Positions 1-5,563 of a DNA stretch of 5,563 bases are shown here, in pieces; the first letter of the stretch is position 1; every line of letters starts with the position of its first letter. This DNA is from an uncultured Eubacteriales bacterium. GTDB taxonomy: Bacteria > Bacillota > Clostridia > Christensenellales > UBA1242. The translations under genes and the position numbers were made by a program. The notes below the pieces were generated by a model, which worked only from the letters and a program-made list of their open reading frames with translations, was not told the DNA's origin and did not search any database. Location: assembly GCA_900557655.1 (NCBI GenBank), contig USTX01000053.1, positions 1 through 5,563 of the forward strand, read 5' to 3'.

Positions 1-419
1 TTGTTGGCTTTGCGCTTCTTGGCGCGTTTATGCCACTTGCGTTTGGGTATATAACTGAAAGCGCGATTGCGGTTGCAACTGAGAAAAAGCGTAACAGAGC
101 CGAAGAAGAGATGCTTGAAGAAAGCAATAATAACTTTAAAAGCCACAGCGTTAAAACAATTATAAATGAAAATGCGTCAAAAAAATCTAAGGCTGACGAA
201 GATTTAAAAAGAAATCTTAAAAGCGTTGATGGGAAGGTAATTTTTCCTGAGCCGCCAGTTAAAGAGGTTAAAAACGACCTAGATTTAAGCGTTTACAGAA
301 AGACTGACAATTTTCCATCAGGACGCGAGCTTAGTGACGAAGAGATGAGAAAATATTTTAAAAATGAAACTAAAAAGCCAACCGAACTTAATCTTGAAGA
401 AGTTGATTGGAGCAAATAA
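1..419 (+). CDS. C-terminal part of an unrecognised membrane protein (5' end outside the window)
   Basis: The reading frame is open from the left edge (first whole codon at 3) to TAA at 417-419, giving 138 visible codons. An internal ATG at 30 has no ribosome binding site and lies inside a hydrophobic stretch, so the true start is upstream. Visible residues 1-17 (VGFALLGAFMPLAFGYI) look like a membrane helix. They are followed by EKKRNR, so by the positive-inside rule the rest is probably cytoplasmic. That tail of about 110 residues is rich in Lys, Glu, Asp and Asn, has no cysteine or obvious catalytic motif, and looks largely disordered or helical. It ends in a more compact acidic/basic segment around SGRELSDEEMRKYFKNE. 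I do not recognise the family and assign no function. The gene is closed off by a terminator ten bases after its stop, so it is probably not cotranscribed with rpoB. It is likely a real gene, because the frame is long, its codon use resembles rpoB, and the terminator fits. Confidence 0.75.
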   Translation, partial: VGFALLGAFMPLAFGYITESAIAVATEKKRNRAEEEMLEESNNNFKSHSVKTIINENASKKSKADEDLKRNLKSVDGKVIFPEPPVKEVKNDLDLSVYRKTDNFPSGRELSDEEMRKYFKNETKKPTELNLEEVDWSK

Positions 420-428
420 CTTAAAATT

Positions 429-462
429 TCACACTGCCCACAAGCGGTGTGATTTTTATTTT
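429..462 (+). terminator. Intrinsic terminator of the upstream membrane-protein gene
   Basis: TCACACTGC (429-437) pairs with GCGGTGTGA (444-452) in a 9-bp stem containing one G-U pair. The loop is CCACAA, and TTTTTATTTT follows at 453-462. It starts ten bases after the stop codon of the upstream gene. This is a textbook Rho-independent terminator and separates that gene from rpoB. Confidence 0.87.
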
Positions 463-589
463 GCCAAGAATAAAAACTTTGTCGAATTTTATCGAATGCG
501 TGGCGGATGTATTGCTATACGTCGATATTGTTAAAAGTAGGGGGTAAAAGCCGAATGGTAAGGTACTGTGAATTTTTGGCAAAAAAAAA
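454..589. repeat. Imperfect inverted repeat joining two facing terminator T-tracts
   Basis: TTTTGCCAAGAAT (459-471) is the reverse complement of ATTTTTGGCAAAA (572-584) except for one position that would be a G-U pair in RNA. Allowing one more mismatch, the match extends outward to 454 and 589, so about 16 of 18 positions agree. The arms are separated by 100 bp. Each arm is the T-tract, plus the bases after it, of a hairpin pointing inward: the + strand terminator on the left and the minus-strand hairpin on the right. It could be chance on T-rich sequence, but the shared GCCAA core is not explained by T-richness. Confidence 0.55.
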
Positions 590-605
590 TAAGCCCCGCG
601 CGGGC
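581..605 (-). terminator. Leftward terminator-like hairpin
   Basis: GCCC (593-596) pairs with GGGC (602-605) around CGCGC; alternatively the perfect palindrome CCCGCGCGGG (595-604) can form. This is the most GC-rich patch of the intergenic region. On the minus strand the hairpin is followed by TTATTTTTTTTT (592 down to 581), a strong T-tract. On the + strand it is followed by A residues and would not terminate. There is no obvious minus-strand gene to the right, so it would end either an unannotated antisense RNA or stray leftward transcription. Confidence 0.55.
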
Positions 606-636
606 AAAAAAATATTGAACAAAATACAAAAAACTA

Positions 637-666
637 TTGACTTTTGTTCGCTTTTTATGGTAACAT
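637..666 (+). promoter_or_regulatory. Candidate sigma-A promoter for rpoBC
   Basis: TTGACT (637-642; 5/6 to TTGACA) and TAACAT (661-666; 4/6 to TATAAT) are separated by 18 bases. It is the best -35/-10 pair on the + strand between the upstream terminator and rpoB. Initiation near 673 would give a leader of about 285 nt. A weaker alternative lies at 782-812 (CTTACA, 19 bases, TATCAT). The assignment is by consensus only. Confidence 0.42.
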
Positions 667-725
667 ATTGTGAGTTTATGATGACTTATTGTCTTGTTTT
701 GCAATAAACCGCTTAAAAACCGCCT

Positions 726-757
726 TTTTTGTGCCTGTTTTTGTGCCTTTTTGGGGC
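726..757 (+). repeat. U-rich tandem repeat in the rpoB leader
   Basis: TTTTTGTGCC occurs twice (726-735 and 738-747) and is followed directly by the degenerate copy TTTTTGGGGC (748-757). In RNA, TGTGCC (742-747) can pair with GGCATA (755-760) around a 7-nt loop, one pair being G-U. Role unknown. Confidence 0.5.
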
Positions 758-856
758 ATATGTACGTGCAGTGTGGCAGGTCTTACAATGTTTATACAAC
801 AAAAGTTATCATAAAAGCAAGCAATTTTTGCAAGTTTTTAAAAATTTAAGGAGATG

Positions 857-925
857 AAAGCGCATTTAGGGTGCGACAAAAGAATAAACACACAAATTTT
901 CTTAGTCAAACTTTAAGTGCGCTTT
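857..925 (+). promoter_or_regulatory. Long extended hairpin in the rpoB leader (possible attenuator or RNase III site)
   Basis: AAAGCGCATTTA (857-868) pairs with TAAGTGCGCTTT (914-925) over 12 bp with a single G-U pair. The helix can continue through 869-872 with 910-913 using two more G-U pairs. Inside it, GAC (875-877) pairs with GTC (905-907) and AAGAA (880-884) with TTCTT (899-903), making one rod of roughly 24 pairs. The GCGC base is followed by TTTTTCT (923-929), which resembles a terminator, and the rpoB ribosome binding site starts 17 bases after the stem. A transcription attenuator is one reading. Another is an RNase III processing stem, as is known between rplL and rpoB in E. coli. 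Pairing was found by eye; no folding energy was computed. Confidence 0.5.
881..909 (-). promoter_or_regulatory. Candidate minus-strand promoter inside the rpoB leader
   Basis: Read on the minus strand, TTGACT (909 to 904; 5/6) is followed after exactly 17 bases by TATTCT (886 to 881; 4/6). Initiation would be near 874 and transcription would run leftward to the hairpin at 581-605. It is a fair consensus match in AT-rich DNA, so a chance match is quite possible. Confidence 0.27.
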
Positions 926-957
926 TTCTACCACAAAAACCAAAGGAGCAATTTTAA

Positions 958-3900
958 ATGAGTGCAAAAAATCTAAAAGTATCTAAGGTTAAATACGGCC
1001 GAACCGAAAGATACAAATTTGGTAAGATTGATGAAATTATCGATATTCCTTATCAAATGGAAGTTCAAAAGGCAAGTTATAATGACTTTATAACCAATGG
1101 TATTCGAAACGTATTAAGAGACTTTTCGCCAATTATCGATACGGAAAACCTTAACCGAGATGTTAAAGACCCTGATCGTGATTGCAGAGTTGAGCTTTAC
1201 TTTTTGGATCATACTTTTGCTGGAACTCCAAAATACACCGAGGCTGAATGCAAAACGCGTGACGCTACGTACAGCCTTCCACTTAAAGTTAAAATCCGCC
1301 TAGTTTATAAAGAGACGGGCGAAGTGGTTGACCAAGAGGTGTTCTTTGGCGATATCCCACTTATGACAGATAATGGCTCTTTCATTATAAATGGTGCTGA
1401 GCGTGCGGTTGTAAGCCAGTTGGTTAAAAGCCCTGGTATCTATTGCAAGCAAGGCGTTAACAAAGCGGGCAACTTTGCAACCGAGACGGCGATTAACCCT
1501 GGCCGTGGCGCGTGGATTGAACTTGAAGAAGACAATTCGGGCGTTATCTGGGTTAAGATTGACCGAAGCCGTAAACTTGTTGGTACTATTCTTTTGCGTG
1601 GCCTTGGCCTTTCAAGCGACGAAGATATTATCGCTGTTTTAGGCAACCACCCAAGCATCTTAAAAACGCTTGAAAAAGACCCAACCAAAACCGAAGAAGA
1701 AGCCCTTGTTGAAATCAGCAAGCGCTTGCGCCCAGGCGAAGTTTTAAACCTTAAAGCGATTAAGCGTAACCTTGAAAAAATGTTTTATTCAACGCGTAGG
1801 TATGACGTTAGTTTTGTTGGTAGGTTTAAATACAACCAAAAGCTTTGCCTTGAAAACCGCTTGAATGGCAAAACATTGGCCGAGGACGTTGTTGTTGGCA
1901 AAAAGGTTTTGGCAAGTGCGGGCGAGGTTCTTAACAAAGAGCAGGCTTTGGCCATTCAAAACGCTGGCGTAAACCGCGTAACAGTGGTTGGTAAAAATGG
2001 GCCTTTCACCATTATTGGTAACAATATGGTTGAGTTTAAAGCATACACCGGCTTTAAACCAGAAGAGTTTGAGATTGACAGGTTTATTCACCTTCCAACC
2101 TACCTTGAACTTACCAAAGGCTGTAAAAACAATGAGCAGCGTAAAGAGGTCATCCGTGAATACCGCGATGAACTTATTGGGCGCCACCTTTTATTTGACG
2201 ATGTTATCGCAACGTATAACTATCACCTATCAATCGGCGAAGGTCTTGGCGAGCTTGATGATATTGACCATCTTGGCAACCGTCGTATTAAGGCCGTTGG
2301 TGAACTTTTAACTAATCAGTTCTTTACGGCGATGGCAAAACTTGAAAGAGTTATAAGTGAAAGGATGCAGGTTCAAGACGTTAATGAGCTTAGCCCAAGT
2401 TCGCTTATCAACGTAAGAAGTATTACTTCAACTATCCGTGAGTTCTTTGGTTCAAGCCAAATGTCTCAGTTTATGGAGCAAACCAACCCAATCGCAAGCT
2501 TAACGCACAAACGTCGTGTTTCATCGCTTGGGCCTGGCGCGCTTACGCGTGAAAGGGCGGGGCTTGAAGTTCGAGACGTGCACTATACGCACTATGGCCG
2601 CTTGTGTCCTAACGAAACACCAGAAGGTCAAAACATCGGTCTTATTAACTCGCTTGCAACGCATGCAAAGCTAAACAAGTATGGATTTTTGGAGGCGCCT
2701 TACCGTAAGATTGACAAGGCTACGGGTAAGGTAACCAAAGAAGTTGTTTATATGAGCGCAGACGTCGAAGAGGGCTATGTTATTGCGCAGGCCAATGAGC
2801 CAATTGCTGAGGACGGGACGCTTGCTAACGAGCGTATCATCTGCCGAAAGAAAGGTGAAATCGTTGAGTTGCCACGAAACCAAATTGACTTTATCGATGT
2901 AAGCCCAAAAGAACTTATCTCGATTGCAACAACGCTTGTGCCATTTATCGAAAACGATGACGCAACGCGTGCGATGATGGCCTCAAACATGCAACGTCAG
3001 GCCGTTCCACTTTTGAAAACCGAGGCGCCAATTATCGCAACGGGTACTGAGCACCGTATCGCGGTTGACAGTGGCGTTATGGTAGTTGCTAAACGCGCGG
3101 GTATTGTTAAATATTCAAGCGCTGATGTGATTATCGTTGCTTGCGAAGATGGCACTGAGGATAAATACACATTAACCAAGTTCGTTCGTTCAAACAACGG
3201 AACTTGTATGATTCAAAAACCAATTGTTAAAACGGGTGAAAAGGTTAAGGCGGGCGACGTGCTTGCTGATGGCCCTTCAACCAATAACGGCGAACTTTCA
3301 ATCGGTAAAAACATTCTTGTTGCTTTCATGCCATGGGAAGGATACAACTTTGAAGACGCTATTTTGATAAGCGAAGAGTTGGTTCAAGACGACGTGCTTA
3401 CCTCAATTCATATCGAAGAGTATGAGCAAGACGCGCGCGACACTAAACTTGGGCCAGAAGAAATCACTCGCGATATTCCTAACGTTGGTGAAGATGCGCT
3501 TGCTAACCTTGACGAAAATGGTATCGTTATGGTGGGCGCGGAGGTCGTTCCGGGCGACATATTGGTTGGTAAGGTTACGCCAAAAGGTGAAACCGAACTT
3601 ACCCCAGAAGAAAGATTGCTTCGCGCTATCTTTGGTGAAAAGGCGCGTGAAGTTAGAGACACCAGCCTAAGAGTTCAACACGGTGAGGGCGGCGTTGTTG
3701 TTGACGTTAAAGTCTTTACTCGTGAAAACAAAGATGAACTTCCAACGGGCGTATCAAAACTTGTTCGCGTTTATATCGCGCAAAAACGTAAGATGAGCGT
3801 TGGTGATAAGATGTCTGGTCGTCACGGTAACAAGGGCGTTGTTTCAAGAATTTTGCCTAAGGCAGATATGCCATTCCTTCCTGACGGAACACCAATTCAA

Positions 3901-4698
3901 ATTCTTCTTAACCCGCTTGGCGTGCCAAGTCGTATGAACATCGGGCAGTTGCTTGAAGTACATATGGCGCTTGCATGCAAGGCAATGGGTTGGAAGATTG
4001 CAACCCCAGTATTTGACGGAGCCAAAGAAGACCAAATTCAACAGCTTTTGGTTGAAAACGGCTTCCCAGCAGATGGCAAACTTCAATTATTTGACGGCCG
4101 CACGGGTGAACCATTTGAAAACCGTGCAACCGTTGGTTATATGTATATGCTTAAACTGCATCATCTTGTTGACGATAAGATGCATGCGCGTTCTATCGGG
4201 CCATATAGCCTTGTTACGCAACAGCCTTTGGGCGGTAAAGCACAATTTGGTGGCCAGCGTTTTGGTGAAATGGAAGTTTGGGCGCTTGAAGCATATGGTG
4301 CTGCTAATATCTTGCAAGAAATGCTTACTGTTAAATCTGACGATATTGTTGGACGTGTTAAAACTTATGAATCAATTGTTAAGGGTGAAAATATCGCTGA
4401 ACCTGGTATCCCTGAGTCATTTAAGGTTCTAAATAAAGAACTTCAAGGTTTGGCGCTTGACGTTAAAGTGTTAACTGAGGATCATCAAGAGATTGTGTTA
4501 AAAGAACTTCCAGAAGACATTAACACTAACTATGATTCGCGCGCGGAGAAAAAGAAAGTGCAACAAGAGGTTGAGGTTGAGCTTGAAGAAACTGACCCAT
4601 ACCTTGGCACTAATGACATCGAGGGCGACCTTATGGGCGCAACGCAAGTAGCAGGGCAAGACCTTGACTCGCTTTTCGACCTTGATGATGATATTTAA
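958..4698 (+). CDS. rpoB: DNA-directed RNA polymerase, beta subunit (RpoB)
   Basis: This is the beta subunit of core RNA polymerase; with beta' it forms the catalytic cleft and binds DNA, RNA and incoming nucleotides. The protein has 1246 aa, a usual clostridial length. ATG at 958 is supported by AAAGGAG nine bases upstream and by the expected N-terminal sequence. In order: [17 protein letters not shown] (144-160); lobe and protrusion; [10 protein letters not shown] (434-443); rifampicin region (498-524); [14 protein letters not shown] (550-563); [11 protein letters not shown] (795-805, with E799 and D800); flap [15 protein letters not shown] (881-895); [12 protein letters not shown] (949-960), where K951 and K959 match E. 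coli K1065 and K1073; DDKMHARS (1072-1079), where H1076 matches H1237; and [21 protein letters not shown] (1088-1108). The E. coli insertion before GDKM is absent. The last 43 or so residues form an acidic tail ending LFDLDDDI. No frameshift or missing catalytic residue is seen. rpoC follows after 61 nt, so they form an operon. Identity is certain. Confidence 0.99.
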   Translation: MSAKNLKVSKVKYGRTERYKFGKIDEIIDIPYQMEVQKASYNDFITNGIRNVLRDFSPIIDTENLNRDVKDPDRDCRVELYFLDHTFAGTPKYTEAECKTRDATYSLPLKVKIRLVYKETGEVVDQEVFFGDIPLMTDNGSFIINGAERAVVSQLVKSPGIYCKQGVNKAGNFATETAINPGRGAWIELEEDNSGVIWVKIDRSRKLVGTILLRGLGLSSDEDIIAVLGNHPSILKTLEKDPTKTEEEALVEISKRLRPGEVLNLKAIKRNLEKMFYSTRRYDVSFVGRFKYNQKLCLENRLNGKTLAEDVVVGKKVLASAGEVLNKEQALAIQNAGVNRVTVVGKNGPFTIIGNNMVEFKAYTGFKPEEFEIDRFIHLPTYLELTKGCKNNEQRKEVIREYRDELIGRHLLFDDVIATYNYHLSIGEGLGELDDIDHLGNRRIKAVGELLTNQFFTAMAKLERVISERMQVQDVNELSPSSLINVRSITSTIREFFGSSQMSQFMEQTNPIASLTHKRRVSSLGPGALTRERAGLEVRDVHYTHYGRLCPNETPEGQNIGLINSLATHAKLNKYGFLEAPYRKIDKATGKVTKEVVYMSADVEEGYVIAQANEPIAEDGTLANERIICRKKGEIVELPRNQIDFIDVSPKELISIATTLVPFIENDDATRAMMASNMQRQAVPLLKTEAPIIATGTEHRIAVDSGVMVVAKRAGIVKYSSADVIIVACEDGTEDKYTLTKFVRSNNGTCMIQKPIVKTGEKVKAGDVLADGPSTNNGELSIGKNILVAFMPWEGYNFEDAILISEELVQDDVLTSIHIEEYEQDARDTKLGPEEITRDIPNVGEDALANLDENGIVMVGAEVVPGDILVGKVTPKGETELTPEERLLRAIFGEKAREVRDTSLRVQHGEGGVVVDVKVFTRENKDELPTGVSKLVRVYIAQKRKMSVGDKMSGRHGNKGVVSRILPKADMPFLPDGTPIQILLNPLGVPSRMNIGQLLEVHMALACKAMGWKIATPVFDGAKEDQIQQLLVENGFPADGKLQLFDGRTGEPFENRATVGYMYMLKLHHLVDDKMHARSIGPYSLVTQQPLGGKAQFGGQRFGEMEVWALEAYGAANILQEMLTVKSDDIVGRVKTYESIVKGENIAEPGIPESFKVLNKELQGLALDVKVLTEDHQEIVLKELPEDINTNYDSRAEKKKVQQEVEVELEETDPYLGTNDIEGDLMGATQVAGQDLDSLFDLDDDI

Positions 4699-4759
4699 TT
4701 TACCTTTAATTACAATTTGATTTTACAAAAAGATAGCGTAAAGCTAAAAAGGAGAGAAT

Positions 4760-5563
4760 ATGTTTGAATTAAACAACTTCGATTCCATGCAGATTGGGCT
4801 TGCAAGCCCTGAAAAAATCCGCGAATGGTCACATGGTGAGGTAACTAAGCCTGAAACCATCAACTATCGAACCCAACGCCCAGAGCGCGATGGCTTGTTT
4901 TGTGAGCGTATCTTTGGGCCAACTAAGGATTGGGAGTGTTATTGCGGAAAATACAAACGCGTAAGGTATAAAGGCGTTGTTTGTGATAAGTGTGGCGTTG
5001 AGGTTACAAGCTCTAAGGTGCGCCGTGAGCGTATGGGTCACATTGAACTTGTGTGCCCAGTATCACATATGTGGTATTTTAAAGGCGTGCCTTCAAGAAT
5101 TGGGTTGCTTTTGGAACTTCCTGTTAAGCAACTTGAACAAGTTTTGTATTTCACCTCGTTTATCGTAACCGACCCAGGTACAACTAACTTTGAGTTTAAA
5201 CAAGTTATCAATGACCGCGAATACCGCGAGGCCGTTGAGCAGTTTGGGCCAAAAAGTTTTAAAGCGGGTATGGGTGCCGAGGTTATCAAAGAGCTTTTAA
5301 AGCAAATTGCTATTGAAAAAGAAACCAAAGAAACGCGTGAGATTTTAAACACGTCTAAAGGGCAAAAGAAGTTAAAAGCCGCAAAACGTTTGTCTATTTT
5401 GGAGGCTTTCCGTCAAAGCGGAAGCCGTCCTGAATGGATGATTCTTGACGTAATTCCTGTTATTCCACCTGATTTACGTCCTATGGTTCAGCTTGATGGT
5501 GGACGTTTCGCCACAACTGACTTAAATGATTTATACCGTCGTATTTTAAACCGTAATAATCGT
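4760..5563 (+). CDS. rpoC: DNA-directed RNA polymerase, beta' subunit (RpoC), N-terminal 268 residues; 3' end outside the window
   Basis: This is the beta' subunit, which carries the clamp and, beyond this window, the catalytic NADFDGD motif. ATG at 4760 has AGGAG five bases upstream, and the protein opens [19 protein letters not shown], the usual Bacillota start. Visible parts are the zipper region [20 protein letters not shown] (30-49), the zinc-binding domain with C60, C62, C75 and C78, the conserved [13 protein letters not shown] (85-97), and [20 protein letters not shown] (235-254), which contains the lid. The frame is open to the last base, and about a quarter of the usual length of roughly 1200 aa is present. 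The gap to rpoB is 61 nt, with only a weak 4-bp hairpin (4734-4746) and no T-tract, so rpoB and rpoC should be cotranscribed. Position 84 is Ser, where C. difficile has Lys. Identity is certain. Confidence 0.98.
   Translation, partial: MFELNNFDSMQIGLASPEKIREWSHGEVTKPETINYRTQRPERDGLFCERIFGPTKDWECYCGKYKRVRYKGVVCDKCGVEVTSSKVRRERMGHIELVCPVSHMWYFKGVPSRIGLLLELPVKQLEQVLYFTSFIVTDPGTTNFEFKQVINDREYREAVEQFGPKSFKAGMGAEVIKELLKQIAIEKETKETREILNTSKGQKKLKAAKRLSILEAFRQSGSRPEWMILDVIPVIPPDLRPMVQLDGGRFATTDLNDLYRRILNRNNR

Larger units (their letters stand above)
555..680. repeat. Diverged 24-bp direct repeat
   Basis: Positions 555-578 and 657-680 match at 19 of 24 bases, spaced 102 bp apart. Both start ATGGTAA and both contain TGTGA followed by TTT. 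The second copy overlaps the proposed -10 element of the rpoB promoter, so the repeat could be a protein-binding site. It could also be drift in AT-rich DNA. Confidence 0.35.
420..957. other. Intergenic region and rpoB leader, about 540 bp, no convincing protein gene
   Basis: From left to right it holds a rightward terminator (429-462), a stretch of about 90 bases with two TCGAAT copies ten bases apart (482-487, 492-497), a leftward terminator-like hairpin (581-605), the best + strand promoter (637-666), a pair of AAACCGC repeats 11 bases apart (706-712, 717-723), a U-rich repeat tract (726-757), an AAGGAG without a properly spaced start (848-853), a long hairpin (857-925), and the rpoB ribosome binding site AAAGGAG (942-948). 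No tRNA, rRNA, riboswitch core or mobile-element gene was recognised. Neither rplJ nor rplL, the usual neighbours of rpoB, is present. Confidence 0.8.

Noticed and set aside
482..528. TCGAAT at 482 and 492 plus TCGATAT at 522 as an operator array
   Set aside because: The units are six bases, only two are identical, and no promoter with reasonable spacing overlaps them. Too weak to call.
507..707. 66-codon + strand ORF between the upstream gene and rpoB
   Set aside because: It has no ribosome binding site before its ATG, odd composition, and no recognisable domain. It runs straight through the leftward hairpin and the best promoter candidate. Its repeated residues (MVRYCEF, MVTYCEF) only reflect the DNA direct repeat.
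821..831. GCAA-TTT-TTGC mini hairpin followed by AAGTTTTTA as a terminator
   Set aside because: A 4-bp stem with a 3-nt loop is too weak, and the T-run does not directly follow the stem.
1440..4317. Several minus-strand ORFs of 66-132 codons and out-of-frame + strand ORFs within rpoB
   Set aside because: They are shadows of rpoB codon usage. rpoB is intact and highly conserved across all of them, and none has its own ribosome binding site context or recognisable protein.
4575..4698. Acidic C-terminal tail of RpoB as a possible fusion or added domain
   Set aside because: Acidic, poorly conserved tails after the last conserved RpoB domain are common in Bacillota. There is no sign of a separate domain or a frameshift.
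4734..4746. TAGC-GTAAA-GCTA hairpin between rpoB and rpoC
   Set aside because: The stem is only 4 bp and is followed by a few A residues and the rpoC ribosome binding site, not a T-tract. It is not a terminator and is easily explained by chance.
4829..5352. Minus-strand ORFs and a + strand out-of-frame ORF at the start of rpoC
   Set aside because: The conserved rpoC frame covers this interval entirely, and the other frames give no recognisable protein.

Overview
The window comes from a bacterium, most probably a Bacillota (Clostridia-like) lineage. The RpoB and RpoC proteins read like clostridial ones: RpoB is 1246 aa and lacks the large insertion that E. coli carries before the GDKM motif, and RpoC opens [19 protein letters not shown] with a CxC...CxxC zinc site. 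The DNA is moderately AT-rich, with AGGAG-type ribosome binding sites. I cannot name a genus from the sequence.

Layout. (1) At the left edge is the 3' end of an unrecognised gene on the + strand. It encodes one visible membrane helix followed by a long, charged, probably cytoplasmic tail, and it ends at a good intrinsic terminator. (2) About 540 bp follow with no convincing protein gene. This stretch holds a leftward-pointing terminator-like hairpin, an imperfect inverted repeat joining the T-tracts of the two facing terminators, a diverged direct repeat, the best + strand promoter candidate, a U-rich repeat tract, and a long extended RNA hairpin just ahead of rpoB. A fair minus-strand promoter lies inside that hairpin. 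(3) rpoB is complete (958-4698). (4) After a 61-nt gap comes the 5' part of rpoC (4760 to the window end), with no terminator between the two genes.

rpoB and rpoC encode the beta and beta' subunits that form the catalytic cleft of RNA polymerase, and they look like one operon. The ribosomal protein genes rplJ-rplL, which usually precede rpoB, are absent here. A terminated, unrelated membrane-protein gene takes their place, so rpoBC probably has its own promoter and a long leader of about 285 nt.

The parts most worth a second look are the rpoB leader (possible attenuator or processing hairpin, possible antisense RNA) and natural substitutions at antibiotic-contact positions: Glu and Met at the E. 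coli D516 and L511 positions of RpoB, and Ser at RpoC position 84. The genes themselves are ordinary. I do not see a clearly novel protein system.
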